This document shows positions 34,527 to 41,578 of a stretch of 64,000 nucleotides of DNA, one piece after another. The notes below the pieces were generated by a model. The model was not told where the DNA came from. It saw nothing but the letters and a program-made list of their open reading frames with translations, and did not search any database. This stretch comes from Mycosarcoma maydis (taxonomy: Eukaryota > Basidiomycota > Ustilaginomycetes > Ustilaginales), in contig NC_026500.1 of assembly GCF_000328475.2 (NCBI RefSeq), positions 1 through 64,000 of the forward strand, written 5' to 3'. Position numbers and translations under genes: made by a program. The stretch's first letter is position 1. Every line of letters starts with the position of its first letter.

Positions 34527-35579
34527 ATGTCGTCATTCCTCCAGCTCCCCGCCTGGCGCACCCTGGCGTCGTCTGCCATGCTTCGACAGCTAATCCTTTT
34601 TGCGCTGCTGTACTCGGCCGCCGTCGTGGCTAGTCCAACCTTTACGGAACTCGATGCTCGCTCTCAGTCACCTTTCTCAGTACCAGATGCATCCTCGACG
34701 TCCTACGAAGCTTTGGGCTTCCAACGAGTCAATGTCACTCTTGCCGTTATGTCCAGGTGCCCAGACGCTCTCGCATGTGAAGCCGCTTTCGATAAGGTCC
34801 TCGACCGTGTCAACGCCAAAATTCGCCTAACTATGACTTATATCGGATCCGTCGACGAGCATAAAACTCACAGCAGATACGGCGCTTTCTGCATGCACGG
34901 CGATCAAGAGTGTGCCGGCAACATTCAACAGCTCTGCATCCAAGATGCTCTCAATCCCGTTCGCGCCGGCGAGGACTTTGACCTCAGCCCCAGTGCTGCA
35001 CAGAAGAAATGGTGGAACTTTCTTCAATGTCAGAACTATGCAGGTCTCTCCAAGATCGGCGACGAAGGCCTTGCTCAAAGATGTCTGCGTGTCGTCGACG
35101 GGCCCTCCTGGGACAAGGACGGCATTGCAGACTGCGTTCACGGCAAGCACGGCCGGAAGCTCTTGCAACACAGCATACTGGCTTCCAAGAAGGCCAGCCT
35201 CGTCAAATCTTGCACCATCGTTTTTGAAAATGGCAAGAAGTGCATTCGCGATGGAGGCGCTTGGAAGGATTGCGATCTTGGCCATCAGCCCGCCGATTTC
35301 ATTGCCGAGATCGAACGCATCTGGTCTCAAAAGAATGAGCTTTTGAACCAACTCCTTTCACCCAGCTCGAACAAGACTGTATCACAAGCCCCCACTCGAC
35401 TCGTCAAGCGACAGTCTTCCTCGTCTCCCTCATCCACCGACACCAGCTTCAACAATCCCTTTTCGGGCTCAAGCACCCCGCCCAGCGTTTTCGTAAGTAT
35501 TGTCTCGGCTCCGTTGTGCATCTCGCCATTCACCTGGGTCTCTCTGGCGCTCCATCTTATGCTTCGTTCGACCGCCTGA
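34527..35579 (+). CDS. GILT-like secreted/lumenal thiol reductase (probably exon 1 of a larger gene)
   Basis: ATG 34527 starts a signal peptide (core LILFALLYSAAVVAS, cut near residue 36). VNVTLAVMSRCPDALACE follows, then the GILT signature CMHGDQECAGNIQQLC with its C-x-H-G-x2-E-C-x2-N-x4-C spacing. GILT enzymes reduce disulphides in acidic compartments through CXXC. Here the position reads CPDALAC (CX5C), so activity is uncertain. Unspliced, the frame ends at 35579. A GTAAGT donor at 35493 follows a Ser/Thr-rich stalk. Splicing to AG at 36006 or 36012 would join in frame the S-rich stalk and membrane helix at 36007 onward, making one type I membrane protein of about 880 residues. I favour that model, but a GPI-like unspliced tail is possible. 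Confidence 0.75.
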   Translation: MSSFLQLPAWRTLASSAMLRQLILFALLYSAAVVASPTFTELDARSQSPFSVPDASSTSYEALGFQRVNVTLAVMSRCPDALACEAAFDKVLDRVNAKIRLTMTYIGSVDEHKTHSRYGAFCMHGDQECAGNIQQLCIQDALNPVRAGEDFDLSPSAAQKKWWNFLQCQNYAGLSKIGDEGLAQRCLRVVDGPSWDKDGIADCVHGKHGRKLLQHSILASKKASLVKSCTIVFENGKKCIRDGGAWKDCDLGHQPADFIAEIERIWSQKNELLNQLLSPSSNKTVSQAPTRLVKRQSSSSPSSTDTSFNNPFSGSSTPPSVFVSIVSAPLCISPFTWVSLALHLMLRSTA

Positions 35580-35880
35580 CAGCTGTGTCAACCTTAGCGG
35601 GAAAGGTCTTGTGCACGGCTGGCTTCCCTTGGACACCAATTTTGGGCGCATCGAGGTGTCTGTTGAAGTTCTCGAACCCCTGGATCTTGCTCTTCATGTA
35701 GCCAGCCTCCTGGTCGCATGTCGAGCGCTGATTCTCGCTCGTCCACTTCTTGCCGTTATCATCGTCGCAGTCCACCAGCTCAAACAACGCATTTTTTTGT
35801 CCCTCTGTTCCACCGAATTCGTCCCCGCGACGCCTGTCCCGCATCCATCCCACCTGGTACTTGGTAACATCATCTGCTTG
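35557..35880 (-). CDS. Antisense coding-like block, unknown small protein
   Basis: On the minus strand a frame ending in TAA at 35557 has hydrophilic, coding-like composition with a strong G/C third-position bias. It includes FELVDCDDDNGKKWT, CDQEAGYMKSKIQGFENFN and HLDAPKIGVQGKPAVHKTFP. The first in-frame ATG is internal (WMRDRRRGDEF). Minus-strand GTAAGA at about 35921 with a TACTAAC downstream suggests an upstream exon, but the intron would be only about 48 nt and the exon start is unclear. It lies wholly in the interval between the GILT-like exon and the membrane-protein exon. I do not recognise the sequence. It may be a nested gene, a relic, or an accident of antisense composition. Confidence 0.35.
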   Translation of the reverse strand, partial: QADDVTKYQVGWMRDRRRGDEFGGTEGQKNALFELVDCDDDNGKKWTSENQRSTCDQEAGYMKSKIQGFENFNRHLDAPKIGVQGKPAVHKTFPAKVDTAVRRSNEA

Positions 35881-36006
35881 CGTCGTTGCAGACACTGATC
35901 ATTGGTTAGTATATTTCTTACCGCTTTCTTTGCCAATTCCGAATTCACCAATCAGCACGGGCTGCGTCTCTGGGTTCCCTACAGTCGCACCTCTTGTTTT
36001 GTTAAG

Positions 36007-37683
36007 AGACAGAGCAGCAATCCCTTTTCGTCCCAGAGTTCTAATCCCCCGATTCCGTTCCTCTCTTTTGCTGTCACAGCCATCGCTCTGTTTGTCATCG
36101 TCGTTTGCTTTGTCCTACTGAGGATCATTATGCGCAACCGCCGACTTCGTCGTCTGGGATTGCTTCCTGAAGGGCCCTTGGATCGCCTGCTCGGACCAAC
36201 CCGGGAAATCGAAGACACGCTCACCCCACCCAAACTGCTCGAAGCTCGAATCGCACACGACTTTCGGCCTGCAGCTTACGACGCCGAGGTGAAAGCGAAA
36301 GGCTGGGACGCCGTCATGCCCATTTCGGCGGCTGTGCCACCTGTTCTCTATTCCGATCTTTTTCCCAAGCCCAACACCGCAGACACGGATGTCCCAACCG
36401 GTGTTGCTGATGCAGCTTCAGCCGCGCAGAACGACTTTGCCTATCCACCGACATCCTCACTCGCAGGTGGCTTGACTCGCCACTTGCACATTCCATCCTT
36501 TCTGCGCCGTAACGGTGAGGGCAGCTCGCATGACGATGCTGCGGCCGCTAGCAACAATGGCACCCCGAACAATGTTAGCGCCAACGGAAGCGACGCAGAA
36601 GCAAAGAATGCGAGAGCAGACACCAGTACCCCAGCCTCGGTCAACGTCACTGTGCTCATCGCCATGCCATGTCAGCGTACCGTCTTCCCCTCAACTCAAC
36701 ACCAGTACAATCATGCAGCACTCAAGTCGCAGCGCTCGCTCAATATTGATGGCGTCGCGTCGAACAAGATTGTCGAGGTCGAAGAGAGCGCCAGCGGACA
36801 CCAGGGCGGCGGTCTTAGGCGAACCGCCAGCATGAAAAGTTTCCGGACGGCAGCCTCGATCAAGAGCATTGGCGACGCACGCAGGGAGGCTTTCTTCAAC
36901 AAGATGAACGAGCAAGAAGGAAACAATGCTGCGCAGAATGTTGCTGCGATCAACATGGACGACGAAGATGAGGAGGAATTGCCGGAGCTCGTGTTCGGAA
37001 CGGCGAGCGTACCGATCTTTGTACGCATACCAGGTGCCAGTGCTAGTGCTGCTGGACGAGAGCCTTTCGCGGGCGCATTGGAAGCGTACCAGCCGCTACG
37101 ATCCGAGCTGACCCGTCTTGTGGCCAGTGCTCACGAGGCACGCGAGCGCAAGGCCGCCATGGAAGCTGCAGCCAAGCAAGTTGAGAAGGATGCGGCCAAC
37201 GTTGATGATGGACAGACAACCATCGACGAGAGATCGACGAGCAACAACCCAGGTCAGACTGACGCTGCTATCAACAGTGGCGCCGTTGGCTCTAACGGTC
37301 ATCGTGTCAGTGCTAGCGAGACCATCGACAGCGAGACAGCCGTCATCCTTGGTTCGGCCGGTCTTGCCAGTGTGCCCGCAGCGGCGCATCAGGACGGACT
37401 TGGTGATGTGGTGAGTCGCATGATGGCTCAACCGGCTCACCCCACGATCTCGGAGTCGTCCGTCGTGCCAGCACCTGCGATTCTGAGCGGTGTTCAGCCG
37501 GATCGGTTCACTGAAGCACCCCGACCCAGCATCGGTGTCAACTCGAACTTGTCTCGTGACGAGACATTGCTGACTCTACCGGACCACGACGCTGCAGAAC
37601 CGTACAACACGTCCACCATCACTCTGGACCCGCTGCTCGGCGACACGCACACGCACACGCGCACCGAGACGAATAACGGCTGA
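36007..37683 (+). CDS. Single-pass membrane protein with long cytosolic tail (probably the 3' exon of the GILT-like gene)
   Basis: The open frame begins with an S/N/P-rich stalk (RQSSNPFSSQSSNPPIPF). A membrane helix FAVTAIALFVIVVCFVLLRI and a basic stop-transfer MRNRRLRRL follow. Next is a block typical of uncharacterised basidiomycete membrane proteins (PPKLLEARIAHDF, then GWDAVMPISA) and then about 430 low-complexity residues. FGTASVPIFVRIPG lies near 37000-37040. No ATG precedes the helix in this frame, so an upstream exon is required; the GILT-like exon offers signal peptide, stalk and matching phase. A plausible alternative acceptor, CTACAG at 35984, needs a phase that the GILT exon does not supply. 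Function unknown. Confidence 0.7.
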   Translation, partial: RQSSNPFSSQSSNPPIPFLSFAVTAIALFVIVVCFVLLRIIMRNRRLRRLGLLPEGPLDRLLGPTREIEDTLTPPKLLEARIAHDFRPAAYDAEVKAKGWDAVMPISAAVPPVLYSDLFPKPNTADTDVPTGVADAASAAQNDFAYPPTSSLAGGLTRHLHIPSFLRRNGEGSSHDDAAAASNNGTPNNVSANGSDAEAKNARADTSTPASVNVTVLIAMPCQRTVFPSTQHQYNHAALKSQRSLNIDGVASNKIVEVEESASGHQGGGLRRTASMKSFRTAASIKSIGDARREAFFNKMNEQEGNNAAQNVAAINMDDEDEEELPELVFGTASVPIFVRIPGASASAAGREPFAGALEAYQPLRSELTRLVASAHEARERKAAMEAAAKQVEKDAANVDDGQTTIDERSTSNNPGQTDAAINSGAVGSNGHRVSASETIDSETAVILGSAGLASVPAAAHQDGLGDVVSRMMAQPAHPTISESSVVPAPAILSGVQPDRFTEAPRPSIGVNSNLSRDETLLTLPDHDAAEPYNTSTITLDPLLGDTHTHTRTETNNG

Positions 37684-38103
37684 TGTTCTTTCCGTGTGAT
37701 TCCCGCTTCACGCTTCACGATTTACGATTTCGCGTCCTCACTTTTGTATTTGTCTGATTCGTGATCTGCACAAAGATACCATTCACAATTTCGGCCTTTG
37801 TGACACGCGACTGCTCGGAGTGATGAAACAAACACGAATCATGAATGGTAGACACCTAGCGAGCTTGAGACATTCATGATTATACACGGACGAGCATGGA
37901 GAGGACGAGAGAGACCAGGCGGAACGGTGTGGTGGGGATGGATGCGGTGACTGGATGCGAGACGAAAGTGATGGGTGCGAGTACAGATGCAGATGGGTCA
38001 AGCGAGGGATGCGATGTTAGCGAGATGCGCGACGAGATGTCGAGACTACGATCAAGTTGGGTGGTAGTGCGACGCGAGCTGATCGCGTAAAGGATCGAGT
38101 GAT
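37684..38103. other. Convergent intergenic region
   Basis: Between two convergent stop codons. Heptamer-like CTTCACGATTTACGATTT occurs near 37708-37725, and related motifs near 37835 and 37870. No gene seen. Confidence 0.5.
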
Positions 38104-40206
38104 TCAAGTTGATGCGTTTGGGACGAGCATAGCGTTGACGGTGGCTTCCTCTTCCGGGTCCGTTGTGCCCTCTGACAAGGTCTCAGAGATGGCTAGTGGT
38201 GAGTGTTTGGGTTGCGCGTCTTGTGTAGCTCGTCCATGCGTGTAGTCAGGCGAGCGTGTAGACGGAAGAGACTTACTGACCCGCTCAACATCATCAGCTG
38301 CGTCCAAGACGACGGCCGCATCCAGGGGAGTGGCCTGCGACGTTGGAGTGGAGCGTTTGGGACGACGTCGCAACGGCAGCTCTGCCCAGCACTCCTTGCG
38401 ACAGGTTGGACAGGTGACCCACTTGCCCACCGTATCATGCTGTTCGTGTCGCGCCGTCTGTTGCGGCTGCGCAGAATCCGAGATGTCTTGATTGTCAACA
38501 TCCGAAGTCGACTCATCCGAGTCAGTGTCAGCAAGGATAGTATCTAAATCGCTCGTGCCAGCGAGGTGGTTCTCGACACGCATGCTGGTGCAAAGACAGT
38601 CAAGATGCACCTCGTGATGGCATGGCGCTAGCTTGACCAGGTCGGTGGTCATATTATCGCTGGTTTCGGGGAGTTCGAGGTGGCCGTCGTCGGAGCGTGA
38701 GGTGAGAGGATAGCGAGGAAGACATGCTGGCGCATCACAACGCCATCCTTGCTTACGCTCTCGTGCTCGAACCTCGTCACGCAAGGTTGTACAAGGTACA
38801 GAGGCAGCCGAAGCTCCGGCAGACTTGGAGCGCGGCGGCGAGATTGCGTCTTGAGCGGCGCGATTGGTCAGGTCTGGACTGATGCTAGCTCGGCAGAAGG
38901 GACAGGTCCATTGAGAAGGGGGCAGCTTCTCGAGCCATTCACGCAAGCAGCCAGCGTGAAGTGTGTGGTGCCCCTGGCACGGCACGGCTACGACGGCTTC
39001 GTCTTGAGTTTTGGGGCCATCGATCCATTCGGGACGGTCTTCGGTGTCGTAGTTGTCGAGACAGATACCGCATCCTAGCAGCGCATCTTGCTCGGCTGCA
39101 GAGGGGGAGGAGTCGCCAAAGCCACCGATGCTGCCCATACCTAGACGCGCCATACGAGCTCGAAGTTCGGCATCCGCACGCTCGAGCTGTTTGACGTAGT
39201 TTGCCGCCTTCTGTGGATCGGGCTGTTCGGGCTGGGGCGCTGGGGTAAAGTGAATGTCGAGGATGATGCGGAACGGCGGACCAGCAACGAGGCGAGGCTG
39301 TTGTGATTCGGGTGCGTCAGGCGATGGACCTCCAGGTGGAGAACCGGGCGTGACCTGGGCGATTGGCCAGGCGGTTTGAGTGCTTGGGTCGTAGATGAAG
39401 GAAAACGGCAAGGGCGATGCACCAAAGGGAACAAAGAGAGGAGCAACGGGGACGTGGCCGTCCGGGTGAGGATGTGAGTGCACTCCGGCAGGACTTGTTC
39501 CAAGATGGTTGCTAGATGAATCGATCGGCCGCGAAGCGGGCTGAGCAGAGTCTGGCTGACTCGGTTGAGGTGCTGTTGAAGTATTTGGCGATCGCGGTGG
39601 CTGGCTCTGGTTGTGGGTTTGGTTCTGGTTATGGTTTGATGGTGAGGATGCCAACGTCGCCGTGGAAGATGGCTCACGTTGCGGCAATGGCTGCGGATGG
39701 AAAGCGAGGAGAGCGGGATTGCCGTCCGGTGCAGCAAAGGGAAGGCGGAAAAAGATGGGTGGACGCGGTAGGTCGGTCGTGTCTGTGTGCGGCTGTGAGG
39801 GGGAGGTGGAGGTGTGGGAAGCTTGGGAGGATGATGATGGTGTGACAGATGGAGCTTCTGGCTGCTGCGCTGCATTTGTATCCTGAGTTTGCACGCCGGA
39901 AGCGCCTGTGGAATCAGCCGCGTGGTTGGCTGTGGATTGCTGGTTGGGAGGAGTGGCTTGGTTTACATTGGCGTGGATGATGTTGAGGAAGCTGCTCATG
40001 AAGCTGTCCCATAGGGTTGTGACAGGCGTGGTTACGCCTTGAGCTGGAATTGATGTAGATGAAGAAGGTGACGAAGATGAAGAAGATGGGGAGGGTTGTT
40101 GTTGGGTTGCGCCTGGAGACGATGGTTGTGGTGGAGGTGGATTGTGGTGGTCATGTGTGGGGCGGGGTGAATGAGGACGATCGGTAGACGAGTTAGAGTT
40201 GTCCAT
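38104..40206 (-). CDS. RING-finger protein with two RING-like domains, likely E3 ubiquitin ligase
   Basis: Starts at the first ATG, 40206 (MDNSNSSTDRPHS). About 300 residues of Pro/Ser/Gln-rich sequence lead to LLGCGICLDNYDTED, VPCQGHHTLHAGCLREW and WTCPFCRA, a RING at about residues 375-445. A second zinc-ligand set follows: GWRCDAPACLPRY, LAPCHHEVHLDCLC and, after an acidic insert of about 60 residues, WVTCPTCRKECW. An 84-nt GTAAGT to CTAG intron at 38193-38276 is predicted. Its length is a multiple of three, so spliced (672 aa) and unspliced (700 aa) forms share the C-terminus. A role in ubiquitination is inferred from the RING alone. Confidence 0.75.
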   Translation of the reverse strand: MDNSNSSTDRPHSPRPTHDHHNPPPPQPSSPGATQQQPSPSSSSSSPSSSTSIPAQGVTTPVTTLWDSFMSSFLNIIHANVNQATPPNQQSTANHAADSTGASGVQTQDTNAAQQPEAPSVTPSSSSQASHTSTSPSQPHTDTTDLPRPPIFFRLPFAAPDGNPALLAFHPQPLPQREPSSTATLASSPSNHNQNQTHNQSQPPRSPNTSTAPQPSQPDSAQPASRPIDSSSNHLGTSPAGVHSHPHPDGHVPVAPLFVPFGASPLPFSFIYDPSTQTAWPIAQVTPGSPPGGPSPDAPESQQPRLVAGPPFRIILDIHFTPAPQPEQPDPQKAANYVKQLERADAELRARMARLGMGSIGGFGDSSPSAAEQDALLGCGICLDNYDTEDRPEWIDGPKTQDEAVVAVPCQGHHTLHAGCLREWLEKLPPSQWTCPFCRASISPDLTNRAAQDAISPPRSKSAGASAASVPCTTLRDEVRARERKQGWRCDAPACLPRYPLTSRSDDGHLELPETSDNMTTDLVKLAPCHHEVHLDCLCTSMRVENHLAGTSDLDTILADTDSDESTSDVDNQDISDSAQPQQTARHEQHDTVGKWVTCPTCRKECWAELPLRRRPKRSTPTSQATPLDAAVVLDAADDVERVSKSLPSTRSPDYTHGRATQDAQPKHSPLAISETLSEGTTDPEEEATVNAMLVPNAST

Positions 40207-41578
40207 GTTGATCAGATGGGTGTTGGCATGGGATGCAACGGAGAACTTGGAAGTGAGAGATGGATGGATGCAAAGAGGATGGTTAGGGTGAAGAGCTGAT
40301 CTTGACAAGGTGGAGGCCAAGAAGCAGATATAGCCAGCCAGTCAAGGAGGGTAGCCGGTGGAGGGGAACTGCGCTGTGCGGTGAATTAGGCAGATTTGAA
40401 GCCTTTTCTTATTTCCGTAGTCGTGAGACGTGAGTGACTCTTGACTGGCGTGTGTGCGTGTGCTGTGCTGGGATGTGCTGATAATTTGAACTCGTGATTC
40501 ACGATTGATAGCCGGTTCCACACACACATATTCCACGATTCGTGGTTACACGGTTCTGCACGATTCTCCACCTTCACGCTTTTTGGTGTTTGACTCAGAC
40601 AATCACGAGTGGCAGATACGAATGCCGTTGCAACTTGCACCAGGTCGGTGCTAACATTGATGACGTTGGATGATGAGGTGGACGATTGTTGTACGTACAC
40701 CAAGTGTAGCAGTCACGAGCATCGAGTAATCGTGAAAGGAGACTATGAATCACGAACGGATGCCGGCAACTACAAACACAATCACGAATCACGAATTTGA
40801 TGGTGAGTCGTGAATTGCGACTGCCGACTCGTGACTGACGTTCCACGAGCTTCTCGCAAATTTCGTGTTTGCGTCACGCGTGGCACGTCAAGCACCAAGG
40901 CACGAGGCATGTGCTCTCGGCTTATAATTCTGAGTGTGAGATCTTGAAAATCCACAGTGTATGGAGAGACGCACGACTCGTCACTCACTCTGGCTTGTCC
41001 AACACAGCGCAGCAGGGTCCAATCACGAATCGTAAATCGTGAATCGTGAATCTTGCATACTCACGACTGTATGCTAATCGTGAATCACGAATGTTAGTTA
41101 CTCGTCACTGGGTTGACAGTCACAGAGCGGCGGAACATTCACAATTCACGATTAGAATTACACGATATGAAAGAATCACGAATTACCGAGTTGAGTGGGT
41201 GAATCGTGAATCTGCCAAGTTGTGCGTTCAGTTAGGCTTGAAAGTGGAGTCATGAATACAACTCGAATGCTGTTGAGCAGTGCGAGTATTTTAAAGTAGA
41301 GTATGGTGCATGCACCCTGCAGATCCGCGTATGCAAGCCACTCGTGCTCAGGGGCAACTTGTGTTGGTTGCTTCTTGTGTTCTTGTCCTACCATCAACCC
41401 ATTGACCCCTGACTCGATCCCGATCTCGTTCTCGACCGAGCCAGTCGTCGTGGTTGCCTGCGATCAGCTGCACTTTTGGCACCATGTCGAGTCTATCAAG
41501 ACTACCGTAGATGCCTCGCCTTCCATCTGTCTACAGTCCCACCACCATCATCATCCTCACCTCCTTCAGCGCTCATCA
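40207..41578. other. Divergent intergenic region rich in heptamer repeats
   Basis: This holds the densest cluster of AATCACG/ATTCACG motifs in the window: near 40488-40505, 40535, 40781-40797, and five groups between 41021 and 41212. It also holds one exact ACTCACGACTGT at 41059-41070. The frame of the next gene is open from an ATG at 41303, but that extension is Cys/His-rich and unlike the rest, so I start the gene at 41579. Confidence 0.55.

Noticed and set aside
35892..35904. 13-nt micro-exon between TTGCAG and GTTAGT on the plus strand
   Set aside because: Would not connect the GILT-like exon to the membrane helix in a single frame; flanking intron signals may be chance.
39141..39875. 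Minus-strand Ser/Pro/His-rich frame within the RING gene
   Set aside because: Out-of-frame reading of the same low-complexity region.
41303..41578. Upstream extension of the 992-residue protein from ATG 41303
   Set aside because: The 92 extra residues are Cys/His-rich, unlike the rest, and read as 5' leader; ATG 41579 fits better, though the longer form is not excluded.
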